Positions 7,645 to 17,385 of a stretch of DNA of 58,577 nucleotides are shown here, one piece after another. Made by a program: the position numbers and the translations under genes. Every line of letters begins with the position of its first letter. The first letter of the stretch is position 1. Origin of the DNA: Planctomycetota bacterium. Lineage in GTDB: Bacteria; Planctomycetota; Uabimicrobiia; Uabimicrobiales; Uabimicrobiaceae. The stretch covers positions 1 through 58,577 of the forward strand of contig JAJDCR010000004.1 of assembly GCA_029260735.1 (NCBI GenBank). The letters run 5' to 3'. The notes below the pieces were generated by a model. It worked only from the letters and a program-made list of their open reading frames with translations. It did no database searches and had not been told where the DNA came from.

Positions 7645-8739
7645 CTATTCCTGGTAAGATATCTCACGTATACGCTTTACTGCTTCCATTGTCCAAGTAT
7701 TTCCGGGGTAACCTTTTTCGAGCATGCTGTAATAGAAAAGTGATTTTTTTCTGGCTTCTTTATCTTGAGCTTCGAGTTTCTCATAGCATTGTCCGAGAAG
7801 AAATAAAGTATGAGCTTTTTCTTTTGTTCCCTGGTAATACTCGACTAGAGTTTTTGTTGCTATGCTTTTTGCCTTAACTATTTCACCTTGGGCGAGGTAA
7901 CTTGCGGCTAAACCATTTTCTATTCCAACTTGCAATTCCCAGTTGTCTTGAGCGGCTTCTTTTTTTAGACTTTCGTAATGCTCTATTGCCTGAGAGAAAT
8001 TTCCCTTTTTAGTGTAACAATCTCCAATAGCTAAAAAAGTTTCATGCTCTGGAAGAGATTGCCTTTTGGCATAGTACCCTGCTTTTTTGTAAAGATCCAA
8101 AGCTTGGTTAAAATCTTTCTTGCTTTTAGCTATATTTCCTTGCCCCAAAATGGCTTTTAGGACCCATTTTTCAACTTTGTTTTCTTGGGATTTATTTTCT
8201 AAACGTTGTAGATAAGAAAGAGCCTCATCATATTCAGAGTTTTGCCATAAACAATAAGCTAAGGAAAACATTTGCTCATAAAATAATCGATGCTCAGGAT
8301 TTTTTCTCAAACTTATGTTGTAATGTTCAATTGCGTTTTGATAATTTTTACTACGACTAGGATTTGCATCAGCCCATTTTCGGTATGTTTCAGCCAAAAA
8401 GAAAGAACCGTAAATATCGAGCCACTGTGAATCTATGTCCGTTGCTATGGCTTCTCGAAAGGCTTTAGCTGCTTCTTCGTAGTTACCTTTTAGAAGAGCG
8501 CTTCTGCCTTCTAAAAAAGATTGAGGAGAGTCAGAGTACTCAACCCAATCAATAATCTCTGATTTGTACTTACTGTTTTTTCCGTCGGCGGTTATGTATT
8601 CTACAAACTGGTAATTTTCGTTACTGACTTTGACCTTACTACGGTTTCCACCTTTCTTAAAGTAGATAGTATCTGCCCCAAGAAACGAAGCAGTCGAAAG
8701 AAGAAGCCAGTAGACTAACCCTACTCTCACTTTTTGCAT
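7645..8739 (-). CDS. Secreted TPR-repeat protein
   Basis: 364 aa. A signal peptide (about 1-22, ending before 'ADTIYFKK') is followed by a short beta domain (about 25-68) and then about seven tetratricopeptide repeats ('ALLKGNYEEAAKAFREAI', 'KKDFNQALDLYKKAGYYA', 'KGNFSQAIEHYESLKKEA'). TPR arrays are protein-binding scaffolds. It sits upstream of ExbB on the same strand with a 177-bp gap carrying the ExbB promoter, so it may be a periplasmic partner of the ExbBD motor (inference from position). RBS AAGGAG lies 9 nt before the ATG. The 5' leader contains the inverted-repeat end at 8758-8781. Confidence 0.85.
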   Translation of the reverse strand: MQKVRVGLVYWLLLSTASFLGADTIYFKKGGNRSKVKVSNENYQFVEYITADGKNSKYKSEIIDWVEYSDSPQSFLEGRSALLKGNYEEAAKAFREAIATDIDSQWLDIYGSFFLAETYRKWADANPSRSKNYQNAIEHYNISLRKNPEHRLFYEQMFSLAYCLWQNSEYDEALSYLQRLENKSQENKVEKWVLKAILGQGNIAKSKKDFNQALDLYKKAGYYAKRQSLPEHETFLAIGDCYTKKGNFSQAIEHYESLKKEAAQDNWELQVGIENGLAASYLAQGEIVKAKSIATKTLVEYYQGTKEKAHTLFLLGQCYEKLEAQDKEARKKSLFYYSMLEKGYPGNTWTMEAVKRIREISYQE

Positions 8740-8757
8740 GCCAAATTCTCCTTAACT

Positions 8758-9109
8758 GAGGGCGTCTCCTCATTCAGCTTATTGAATCATACAAATATTA
8801 TTTTTGTGCCAATCGGTGACCCCAGGGTATCGCTCGCCTTTGGCTCACTTTACCCTGGGCTATTCATATATAACACCTTCGGTGTATAGAACTTAGTGGA
8901 TTATTCTTTTTATATAGAATACGCCAGGTTTTATATGTCTTAACTCTCCAACCACACAAAGGGTTAAAGAGAGTTTTTTTCTATTTGGAATTTTACCCGT
9001 GAGGGCGTGTTCTCATTCAGCCCATCACGTTATGCAATACATTTAGGACTAAGAGTTATACTTCTAATCGTCCAAAACATTGTAAAAAAGCTGAATGAGG
9101 GCACGCCCT
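8758..9109. repeat. Nested inverted-repeat (MITE-like) element
   Basis: Three copies of one about 22-bp end sequence occur here: 8759-8781 and 9002-9021 facing right, and 9088-9109 facing left (AGGGCGTGCCCTCATTCAG when complemented). The outer pair frames 351 bp, the inner pair about 108 bp. Inside are two further palindromes: CCCAGGGTA...TACCCTGGG at 8821-8859 and TATAACACC/GGTGTATA at 8870-8888. No reading frame of note is present. The whole 370-bp gap between the two TPR genes consists of this material. Confidence 0.65.
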
Positions 9110-9110
9110 G

Positions 9111-12100
9111 TTAGCTTGCTTTCTTTCGTAGAGCATCAAATTTCTTTTTGTACTCTTTTCCTCCCATTTTCCTTTGTTGGGCCATTAGACTACTTATCAG
9201 GTCAGCTGCTTGCTTAGAGTCTCCTCTTAGGTAAACAATCAGTACTTGTCGGTACTTTGCCTCCCACCAAGCCGTGTTGGTATATTCCCCAAAATCGGCT
9301 CGAGTGTCTTTGTAGCGAGGAAGACGGTTTACTAAATTAGAGGTGAAGTCATAAGCCAAGTATAGGCTTAGTCTTTTAATTTGAGTGTTGAGAAGAGATG
9401 GAGATACATTATTAAGATCTATTGCTTCTGAGTTTTCGGGAAAGTTTTGGACAATCATATCTCTATAGAGGTTACGATAAAGAAATTGAAGTTTCTGGAC
9501 ATCTCCTTGTCGCATTTCTTCTCTGCTTAAGCCTTTTCTTTTGTCTAGCTCTTCTTGGAATTTTCTTTCCAGTTGTTTTTTATCTTCATCGCTAAAGAGA
9601 CCAGACTTCATCCAGGAAATGGTTTCGTGAAAAGAAAGATACTTATCAAACATTCCACGAGCAGAAGTTTTCGGAGTAAATGACTCCTCTAAGTCGTAGG
9701 TGAAATCATGATGAGCATGTTTCATTAGAAAGCGAAAAAGTTTTTTGGAATCTTCATATGATTTTTTTTGAGCTAATCCACTGAGTACTTTGGCTACATT
9801 GTTGAGGTAAAGGTTAGATTCTTTTGGGGTTTGTGGAGTTGAATTTCCTCTTGACTCCATTTCTTTTAATCTTTGGGCCTCTCTCGCTTTTTTATCCTCA
9901 TGGAATATAGGATAGAAAACGTAGATAGCGTTTTCCCAATTTTCAGTGTAGACTGAGCACTCGGCTAATTTTAATTGTAATTCTTTGGCTTTCTCTGGAT
10001 CTTTAAAATCCGTTCGGCTAGGGTCTTCGTAAATAGACAAACATTTTTGGAAAAACTTAGATGCTTCGGTAAAATATTCCCGAGCTTTCTTTTCGTCGTC
10101 ATCTTCGATAAATTTTTGTCCAAGTACAGCCAGTTTTGAAGCAACCCATTCAATGCCATCAGCATTGACTCCTTGGCGATGTTCAATCCATTTTTCCAAG
10201 TAGCGTACACTTTTGCCAAAAGCAACAATATAATCTTTCTCTAACTCTTCTATATCTTTCTTATTCGCTAAGGGATCTTCATCTATCAACTCTTTGATTT
10301 CGTTTTCAATATTGTTTGCTTTTTCAGAATAAATGTCCCCGAGCAAATAGTAACAAAAACTTTTGTAGTTATCGGTTGTAATGGAAGAACCTTTTTGGGT
10401 TCCGTAGCGTTTTTCCATTTCGATTACGAGTTGCTCTGCTTTGGTGATATTCTTGGCTTCAGCCTCTAGCTTTATCATCAAAAAAAAGGCTCCCGCAACC
10501 ATTTCATTTTGTTCAGGGTAGTTGCGGTAGAGAGTTTCTAGAGCTTTCATCCCGTAATTGTAACTGTTAAGACGTAGATAGGATCGACCTAGATAAAAAT
10601 AGGATTGAGCCATAGCTTCTTTACGACGAGCTTCTCTTTCTTCGATATCTTGCGTTGAGCTAGTTCGGGCAAAAGAATGATAGCGAAGGAGTTGATTGAT
10701 CGCTTGTTTGTAGTAGGCAATGATTTTTTCTGGATAGCGGAATGTGCCGGGCTTTTTTTTCCAAAAACCTTCTTTTTGAGAAAGCTGCTTGGCAGCATTG
10801 TAGTAGCATTTTCCCACGTTGACCAATGCACGTTCATAAAGATCTGCTCTTGGGTGGACACTTTTGTATGCCTTTGCTGCTCGGACATACAGTTGAGACG
10901 CTTTGTCTTGGTTTTCCTCTTCTTCTGCTCTCTTTTCCCAGTCTTCTGCTTGGGTGAAAGAAAGGTTGTAAGCAAAAGCGGAGTTTTTCCAATTGCTTAC
11001 GAGGTAGTTTCGCATTTGCTCAGAATTTTCTTTATCTTCTTCTGATTTAGTTATCTTGTAACTGTTGCGATATCCTCTATATGACCAGTAAGCCGCCTTG
11101 GCAGCATTCTCACTTTGATTGAACTGTTTATACTTTTGAGAAGCTGATTTGTAAGCAATTGCGGCTTCTTGGTGTAAGCTTAAAAGCCAAAATATTTGCC
11201 CTAGTTTTTCCCAAGAGTCGAGTCCATAGTTCTCCATCTCTTCTGAAGTTTTGGAGTATTGAAGAACATTTTGAAAGGCTAAAATTGCCTCAGCATGTTG
11301 ATCCTTACTCCAAAATCCTGTTGCAATTAGATGGGCATTTTTAGCATTTTTCAAAGCCTCAGGATTAAGTTTTCCCCACTGAAGCAAGTATCTTTTCGCG
11401 AGAAAACCCCAATAAGTTTTTTCACTGCCTATTTTTTGAGCAATTTCAATAGCTTTATTATAGTCACCTTGCTCAACATAAGCTTTTCCCTCTTCTAAGA
11501 TAATACCTTGCCCATAGCTTATTTCTTCTGCTAAAACCTGACTAAAGTTTTTTTGTAAATGCTGGCGGAAATCTTCTGCGAATTGCAGAGCTTGAGTGAG
11601 CTGCTTCCACTTGACTAAAGTTTTTATATTGTAGTAGCTAGCTTGGAGGACAAGTTCTTGAGCTAAAGGGTCTTCTAAATCATAGAGAGGCCGATAGACG
11701 CCTTCATAAAAAGTAATGGCTTCCTTAAACTTACCTAACTCATGAAAGACTAAACCTCGTAAAAGCATAGCGTAGTATGCTCCTGCGAGACCTTCATAGT
11801 CCCATATGTACTCTTCTAGTTTTTCGAGGCAAGTATTAAGATCCTCTGTTGATCCGCATAATCCCAGGAAGTAATGAGTTCGACAAATACCATAGGCCAC
11901 TTCATAACGAATGGCTGCATTCTCTACTCTACTTTTTTCTTTGGAGGCTTTTTCCTGAGAGGTTTTTTTGGTTACTTCCAAGTTATAACCAGCCCAATCC
12001 GTTCTGCTTTTTACTTCTTCAAAAATTTCCTGAGCAGAATTTAACATGTTTTGGGCATTGGAAAAGACTTGTGGGTCTTTTATCTCTTCATTCTGCTCTA

Positions 12101-12467
12101 TTATTTCGTGAGCTCGACTGACTAACAAATCCCCTAACTCTTTTTGGGTTTTAAGCTTACTCAATCCACTTAGTGTTTTTACTATTTCTTGGTAGCAGGC
12201 AATTGCTTGTTGGTACTTTTCTTCTCTTTTGTCAGCATCGTATTCTTGCTGAGCTCCTGCACTTAAAAGTGAACAACGTAGGGTATTATTAGGATTATAG
12301 CGGGAGATATAACCAGCCATTTCGGCAGCTAGATCTTGATATCCTAAGCGGACTAAACCGTTGGCAAACTCAATATCATCTTTTTTATTTGTGATACCAT
12401 CTTGGGCACTAACCAAAATAGTTAGAAAACAAAATAGAACAAAGAAGATTAGTGCTTTAGACATCAT
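9111..12467 (-). CDS. Very large secreted TPR-repeat protein
   Basis: 1118 aa. The signal peptide (about 1-21, cleaved near 'VSAQDG') is followed by helical TPR-type repeats over almost the full length ('QQAIACYQEIVKTL', 'FKEAITFYEGVYRPL', 'GDYNKAIEIAQKIG', 'LYVRAAKAYKSVHP', 'AMAQSYFYLGRSYLRL'). No catalytic domain is visible. In related bacteria such proteins are periplasmic scaffolds often found beside ExbB/ExbD genes, as here. Its C-terminus ends right at an inverted-repeat end (9088-9109). Transcription is probably from the predicted promoter at 12569-12597. Confidence 0.87.
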   Translation of the reverse strand: MMSKALIFFVLFCFLTILVSAQDGITNKKDDIEFANGLVRLGYQDLAAEMAGYISRYNPNNTLRCSLLSAGAQQEYDADKREEKYQQAIACYQEIVKTLSGLSKLKTQKELGDLLVSRAHEIIEQNEEIKDPQVFSNAQNMLNSAQEIFEEVKSRTDWAGYNLEVTKKTSQEKASKEKSRVENAAIRYEVAYGICRTHYFLGLCGSTEDLNTCLEKLEEYIWDYEGLAGAYYAMLLRGLVFHELGKFKEAITFYEGVYRPLYDLEDPLAQELVLQASYYNIKTLVKWKQLTQALQFAEDFRQHLQKNFSQVLAEEISYGQGIILEEGKAYVEQGDYNKAIEIAQKIGSEKTYWGFLAKRYLLQWGKLNPEALKNAKNAHLIATGFWSKDQHAEAILAFQNVLQYSKTSEEMENYGLDSWEKLGQIFWLLSLHQEAAIAYKSASQKYKQFNQSENAAKAAYWSYRGYRNSYKITKSEEDKENSEQMRNYLVSNWKNSAFAYNLSFTQAEDWEKRAEEEENQDKASQLYVRAAKAYKSVHPRADLYERALVNVGKCYYNAAKQLSQKEGFWKKKPGTFRYPEKIIAYYKQAINQLLRYHSFARTSSTQDIEEREARRKEAMAQSYFYLGRSYLRLNSYNYGMKALETLYRNYPEQNEMVAGAFFLMIKLEAEAKNITKAEQLVIEMEKRYGTQKGSSITTDNYKSFCYYLLGDIYSEKANNIENEIKELIDEDPLANKKDIEELEKDYIVAFGKSVRYLEKWIEHRQGVNADGIEWVASKLAVLGQKFIEDDDEKKAREYFTEASKFFQKCLSIYEDPSRTDFKDPEKAKELQLKLAECSVYTENWENAIYVFYPIFHEDKKAREAQRLKEMESRGNSTPQTPKESNLYLNNVAKVLSGLAQKKSYEDSKKLFRFLMKHAHHDFTYDLEESFTPKTSARGMFDKYLSFHETISWMKSGLFSDEDKKQLERKFQEELDKRKGLSREEMRQGDVQKLQFLYRNLYRDMIVQNFPENSEAIDLNNVSPSLLNTQIKRLSLYLAYDFTSNLVNRLPRYKDTRADFGEYTNTAWWEAKYRQVLIVYLRGDSKQAADLISSLMAQQRKMGGKEYKKKFDALRKKAS

Positions 12468-12568
12468 CTTACTAGCTCCTTACTTCTCTATACAGCTAAA
12501 TGACTGGTATTAAGCGGGGTAAACACTCTCTTTGGGGCACTTACATTTTTGAAAGCATTGAAAGAGGG

Positions 12569-12597
12569 ATTATAATGGTTTGACGTAAATATTGCAA
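12569..12597 (-). promoter_or_regulatory. Predicted promoter of the large TPR gene
   Basis: Minus strand: TTGCAA (12592-12597), a 17-bp spacer, TATAAT (complement of 12569-12574). It lies about 100 bp before the TPR start codon and overlaps the divergent promoter at 12580-12608. Confidence 0.55.
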
Positions 12598-12608
12598 CCT
12601 AATATAAG
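12580..12608 (+). promoter_or_regulatory. Predicted promoter of the GldG-like/ABC/waaA operon
   Basis: TTGACG (12580-12585), a 17-bp spacer and TATAAG (12603-12608), followed by a leader of about 100 nt before the start at 12716. It shares bases with the divergent promoter on the other strand, so the two may exclude each other. Confidence 0.45.
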
Positions 12609-12715
12609 GTTTTCGGAAAAACTTTTGTTTCCTTCGTTAAAAATTGTAAAATAATACACACTCTCCATGATATCAACTTTTTTTATGAGACAGCCCCCTG
12701 GAGGAATTGTTCATT

Positions 12716-14704
12716 ATGTCTAACCGAAGAAGTGTTCTAAGTTTGGTATTTTTACTTACTCTTAGTTCTCTCGCTGCTCAATTTATCCCCAAACCTATTA
12801 TCGAAACAGAGAAATTGGCAATTTCACCTGATTTCCCCACCACTACCAATGAGCCGGGCTGGGTTACCGTAACAGGTACTCTTAATCCCAGTGAGCACTG
12901 GACAGGAAATAAGGTGACTGTTTATCTTGAGGAGAAGAACTACTATTCAGAAACATCAACGGCGCAAACTATTTCATTAATCGCCCCTTCTCGCAAAAAA
13001 TTCTCACTTTCTTTGCCTGTGACGGAAGATACTCATACTATCTCATACCAACTAAGAGTAGGTGGTGCCCCTATCCGTGGTACAAGCAAAGATTTACAAA
13101 TTAATCGCAATTATTATAGCGATTCTCTTTTGAGAATTTTGTATGTATCTCCGAAAGAATATGGTAGTCCCTACTATATCCAGCAACTTAATACGGGCAC
13201 TGGCCTGACAACTAATGTTTCCCCTTTGCCGCGCGAGAATGGATTAAGTAGCAATTGGGAATACTATGGTGCTAACATCAACGAAGTAAAGGTTGTTCAG
13301 ATTACAGCAGAAGAATTACCTGATCATTGGTATGGCTATGACCAAGTCGACTTGGTTGTACTAAATAACGATAAACCTTTCGAGGAGCTTGCCAAAAAAC
13401 AAAGTTTTAAGCGACGTGCTTTGCTTCGTTGGGTTGAAATGGGCGGAACCGTCTTGGTCAGCCCTGGAAATGATTTTTGGTTGAGGAAATCAGTATTTCT
13501 CCAAGACCTTTTTCAAACTCCTCTAACAGAATCTGTTGAGCAAGCAGGTCCTAATTTTTTCTCTTCTACAAACATGGTTATTTTTAAACATCCAAAAAGA
13601 CACGATTTAGAGAGCTCTGGTGTTACTTGGTGGATGGAAAAAGGCTATGGAACAGTTCTCTATAGTGGACGGGATTTAGGAAAAATGGGAGGAGATGCTC
13701 TTGATATTTGGCGCCAGTACTTGGTTCGTAATATCCCTCACCAAAGCTATCTAGATAAACAACGTAATTTTGATGTAGACGTTACCCGAAAACTGGATAT
13801 CTCTCGTAAAGCAACTCCTGCTTTTTGGGCTATCACTATTTGTTTGGCTTTTTATCTTTTTGTGATAGGACCTCTTAATTTCTTTCATCTGAAAAGAAGA
13901 AGAAAAACGATTTTTCTTCTCTTTACCATTCCGCTGATTTCTGTTTTGTTCGCTGGTTTTATCTTAAGCTATGGCTATATCACAAAAGGGACTTACAGCA
14001 AACTTTTGAGTTTACAAATTCTCCATCAAATACCTGATAGCGACTATTCTTACGAAAAGTGTTATGCGGGAATTTTTTCTGGCTCACGAGATCTTTACCA
14101 AATTGAAGCTCGGCCTGGTTCAGTTGTTGAACCAATGTTTTTTCGCAACAGAGAAAGAAGTGGACAAAACTTTGTTTATCGACAACAACCTAGTCTGCAA
14201 TTACAAGATTATCCCTTGAGTCTTTGGCAAATGGGCTACTTTCAATCAGATAACTTGGTAAAAACAGGTTTTTTACGAGCAAGTGTCAACTTATCTCGTT
14301 TAAGTGTTGATTTAGAAAAAAAAGAAGCCCTACCCCTAAATAAACCTTTAATAGTTTTTACTTCAAAAGACAATAAAGGAAATGCAAAAGTTTACTCTTT
14401 TGACTGTCCTCTTGATAAAGATTATTTAAAACAAGCTCCTCTGACTAGAGTAAAAGGGACAGGGCGAATTCAAGATATGCTTTCCGTTTATTGGGATATT
14501 CCCTCAGAAGACTTGGAGTTATTAAACTTAGCTATTTCTTATGAAAACTTGGATCGAAATCAAAACTCTTACACTTTACGGAGCGAGGATGCCTACTTGA
14601 TCGCTTTAGTAGAAGTCCCTGATGCTATTGAGATTACGCCTACTCCTGGAATTCATAGAAAAATGCAAATCCTCGTTGTTCCGGTCATGAAGGAGAAAAA
14701 ATGA
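12716..14704 (+). CDS. GldG-like membrane protein associated with an ABC transporter
   Basis: About 662 aa. ATG 12716 is preferred because GGAGG at 12700-12704 is 11 nt upstream; the frame's first TTG (12707) is too close to it. A signal peptide ending near 'AAQF' is followed by a large periplasmic part: a beta domain (about 25-130), then a Rossmann-like stretch ('DLVVLNND', 'RALLRWVEMGGTVLVSPGN') typical of GldG/DUF4350-like ABC auxiliary proteins. Two membrane helices lie near 370-430 with a basic loop between them, then another beta-rich region. The gene overlaps the ABC ATPase by ATGA. Exact role and transported substrate unknown. Confidence 0.75.
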   Translation: MSNRRSVLSLVFLLTLSSLAAQFIPKPIIETEKLAISPDFPTTTNEPGWVTVTGTLNPSEHWTGNKVTVYLEEKNYYSETSTAQTISLIAPSRKKFSLSLPVTEDTHTISYQLRVGGAPIRGTSKDLQINRNYYSDSLLRILYVSPKEYGSPYYIQQLNTGTGLTTNVSPLPRENGLSSNWEYYGANINEVKVVQITAEELPDHWYGYDQVDLVVLNNDKPFEELAKKQSFKRRALLRWVEMGGTVLVSPGNDFWLRKSVFLQDLFQTPLTESVEQAGPNFFSSTNMVIFKHPKRHDLESSGVTWWMEKGYGTVLYSGRDLGKMGGDALDIWRQYLVRNIPHQSYLDKQRNFDVDVTRKLDISRKATPAFWAITICLAFYLFVIGPLNFFHLKRRRKTIFLLFTIPLISVLFAGFILSYGYITKGTYSKLLSLQILHQIPDSDYSYEKCYAGIFSGSRDLYQIEARPGSVVEPMFFRNRERSGQNFVYRQQPSLQLQDYPLSLWQMGYFQSDNLVKTGFLRASVNLSRLSVDLEKKEALPLNKPLIVFTSKDNKGNAKVYSFDCPLDKDYLKQAPLTRVKGTGRIQDMLSVYWDIPSEDLELLNLAISYENLDRNQNSYTLRSEDAYLIALVEVPDAIEITPTPGIHRKMQILVVPVMKEKK

Positions 14705-15642
14705 TTCGGGTCAGAAACTTAACCAAAAAATTCAACAAATTTTGTGCTGTTGATAAACTGAGCTTTGATGTAGATTCTAGTGAAATTTTTGGTTTCATTG
14801 GCCCAAATGGGGCCGGGAAAACTACGACCATTAGAATGTTGGTTACTCTTCTAGAGCCAGATGAAGGAACTGCTTGGATCGATGGCTTTTGCGTTCGGCG
14901 TTACCCCGAAAAAGTGCGCCATGTTATTGGGTATATGCCCGACTACTATGGTGTCTATGATGGTGTAACAGTGCAAGAGTATCTGGACTTTTTCGCCCGA
15001 TCTTACAGGATATACCAACGCCGCCAACGCCGCACTATTATCGAAGACTGTATGGCTTTAACCGACTTAGGAAAAATTAGAAACAAACTAGTTTCAACCC
15101 TTTCCAAAGGTATGAAGCAAAGACTTTGTCTCGCTAAGACCTTACTCCATGATCCTAAAGTTTTAGTTTTAGATGAACCCGCCGCGGGTTTAGATCCCCG
15201 AGCTCGAGTGGAGTTTCGCTCTCTTCTAAAAGAACTGCGAGATATGGGCAAAACTATTTTCATATCTAGCCATATTTTAACAGAGCTCTCTGATATTGTT
15301 ACTTCTCTCGTTATTGTGGAAAAAGGAAAGGGAGTAGTTAATGGAAAACTGGATGATATTAGCCAAGCTCTTTCTAAAAATGTCAACTTAAACATTAAAC
15401 TAGAGCTTCATACTCCTGAGAGAGTGGCAGAAAGTATTCATCTTTTAGAGGGACAAGATAATGTTCATTCTGTAAAAGGGGATGGCAAACTGATTGACAT
15501 CGAATATGGAGGAGAGCAAGGAGAAATTTACAAACTAATGAAACCTTTACTAGAAGTTGATGTTCCCATCGTTGAGCTGTCTTCAAGTACCCACAACCTA
15601 GAAGAGATTTTTATGCAATTGACCCAAGGAGAGGTATCGTAA
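14701..15642 (+). CDS. ABC transporter ATP-binding protein
   Basis: 313 aa. Walker A 'GPNGAGKTTT' near residues 34-43, a slightly altered signature 'LSKGMKQR', Walker B 'VLVLDEPAAGLDP' and the switch His in 'IFISSHILTEL'. The C-terminal about 80 residues are the accessory extension common in ABC-2 export ATPases. It drives the permease encoded directly downstream (no gap) and overlaps the GldG-like gene. In families of this layout (GldA/GldF/GldG-like, NosFY-like) the system exports or remodels an envelope component; the substrate is unknown here. Confidence 0.95.
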   Translation: MIRVRNLTKKFNKFCAVDKLSFDVDSSEIFGFIGPNGAGKTTTIRMLVTLLEPDEGTAWIDGFCVRRYPEKVRHVIGYMPDYYGVYDGVTVQEYLDFFARSYRIYQRRQRRTIIEDCMALTDLGKIRNKLVSTLSKGMKQRLCLAKTLLHDPKVLVLDEPAAGLDPRARVEFRSLLKELRDMGKTIFISSHILTELSDIVTSLVIVEKGKGVVNGKLDDISQALSKNVNLNIKLELHTPERVAESIHLLEGQDNVHSVKGDGKLIDIEYGGEQGEIYKLMKPLLEVDVPIVELSSSTHNLEEIFMQLTQGEVS

Positions 15643-17385
15643 ATGTCTACTAATGCGACGAATGTAAGTTTTTTGGATCGTTTCATTAATGCAATTCATG
15701 TCCTGGAGACAAGATCCTATCTAAGAAGTCGTAGATTTTTTCTTACTTTCTTACTTTCCCTAACAGCTTCTTGTATCATTTTCCTTTTTGTTGTTTTTTT
15801 TAACATCGTAGAACGAACCGCTTCTGACCAAGTAGGGAAAACTCTTTTTTTTACAATCTGCATTTTGCAGTACATATCTATTTGTGTTATTTTTCCCGCC
15901 TTCAGTTGCACTGCCATTATTGGAGAAAAAGAACGCAAAACCTTTGAGCTTCTCGTCGCCACGGACTTAAAGCCCTCAGAAATTATTTGGGGAAAATTTT
16001 TAAGTGCTTTTACAAACGCTTTTTTGTTTTTGTTTTCAACTTTGCCTATTATGATGGTGTCTTTTCTCTTCGGAGGAATCACCCCTTCCCTTATCGTAAT
16101 GGTTTACGGTGGACTTTTGGCCATATCTTGCCTCGTTATTTTCTTCTCCTTAGCCATTTCTTGTTTTTATCGTTCTATTACGCGGGCTATTATCAGTAGC
16201 TATATTCTCATAGGTATTATCAGCTTCCCCCTAGGAGTAGGGTTTATTGCATTAATTGAAGATTATCTTTATGGACGTGAACTACTCCAGTTCTTCGCTC
16301 AAGTTGGCTATACCTCTTTTAATGGATTTATGATTCTGTATGTCTCTCCTTTGGTTATCTTTTTGGTTCTAACCTCTTTCCCTTATATTTTGGCTTCTAA
16401 TGCCCTAAAGCCGGTTTCGACGAACCGCTCTACTATTTTGAGATTATATTTTCTTGTCTCCACTTTGAGTCTACTTGTTTTGGCTTTGTCCTTCCTTTGT
16501 TACAACTGTTACGTTGAAATCATTGCTAAAGGAAAACTCATTGATGATGATATAATGTATCCCTTTGCTATAATAACATATATAGTTATTGGCTTGATTT
16601 GTATTATACCCACAATGATTTTTTCTTCGGAAAACCCCCGCCAAAGTTTGTTTATTCTAAATAGAATGCGAGAGTTCTGTAAAAAACGTTTTTTTCTCCG
16701 TGTTTTTATGAGAGAGCATGTCATTCGACTTTTAGCTCCGGGTGCTTTTAGTGGAGCTCTTTATTGTTCCTTGGTTTCTCTTGTTCTCTTTACAGTAGCT
16801 TTTTTTACCTTGTTTGTTCTCAGCGATGGATTTAAAGCTGTACAGCAGTCATCTAGTACCCAAGGACCTATTGCTTTCCTTAACTCAGCTCTCGTTTTGT
16901 GGAGTTTCTTGACTTTTCTTGCGATGTTTTCTTGCTATATCTCTTTTCGGGTTAGGCGAAAAAATGTTCGTAGGGTCATTATCCTCTGCGTGGTCATTGT
17001 TTTAGTTATCATTTTACCGCTATATATGCTAATTAGCACAAGTATTGACCAAGGGCATTTTCGAGCGAGTGTCACGAATCTACAATATCTTTCTCCTCCA
17101 GTTAGTTTTTACACAGCATGGGAAGCCCCCAAAAGAATATCAAGATCAAATTGGAATTTACATCTTTTTCCAGGACTAATCGACCATCCTGACTTTGGGA
17201 GAGGAATCCCTTTGCATTACTTGTCTATACTGATATTTTTTACAGCAAGTTTTCTTCTTTGCCTAAAGAATATTCAATTGAACAAAAGAATTTGGGATGA
17301 ACAATCGGAGCAAGAAAAAGAATTAGCAACCTTGGATGCTGAGCTAGAGGCGGAGTTGGCTGAGAGTAAGAAGGATATTTCGTAA
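15643..17385 (+). CDS. ABC-2 type permease
   Basis: 580 aa with about 12 hydrophobic segments, longer than a simple six-helix ABC-2 permease, suggesting a fused or duplicated core. The 'IIGEKERKTFELLVATDLKPSEIIWGKF' region (shown here only as a family cue around residues 88-115) is the classical motif of ABC-2 permeases of the NosY/GldF type. A charged cytoplasmic tail ends the protein. It starts immediately after the ATPase stop codon, with GGAGAGG upstream. It forms the membrane channel partner of the ATPase. Confidence 0.9.
   Translation: MSTNATNVSFLDRFINAIHVLETRSYLRSRRFFLTFLLSLTASCIIFLFVVFFNIVERTASDQVGKTLFFTICILQYISICVIFPAFSCTAIIGEKERKTFELLVATDLKPSEIIWGKFLSAFTNAFLFLFSTLPIMMVSFLFGGITPSLIVMVYGGLLAISCLVIFFSLAISCFYRSITRAIISSYILIGIISFPLGVGFIALIEDYLYGRELLQFFAQVGYTSFNGFMILYVSPLVIFLVLTSFPYILASNALKPVSTNRSTILRLYFLVSTLSLLVLALSFLCYNCYVEIIAKGKLIDDDIMYPFAIITYIVIGLICIIPTMIFSSENPRQSLFILNRMREFCKKRFFLRVFMREHVIRLLAPGAFSGALYCSLVSLVLFTVAFFTLFVLSDGFKAVQQSSSTQGPIAFLNSALVLWSFLTFLAMFSCYISFRVRRKNVRRVIILCVVIVLVIILPLYMLISTSIDQGHFRASVTNLQYLSPPVSFYTAWEAPKRISRSNWNLHLFPGLIDHPDFGRGIPLHYLSILIFFTASFLLCLKNIQLNKRIWDEQSEQEKELATLDAELEAELAESKKDIS

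Noticed and set aside
10589..11045. Frames within the large TPR gene on both strands
   Set aside because: They overlap the well-supported 1118-residue TPR protein and have no own signals.
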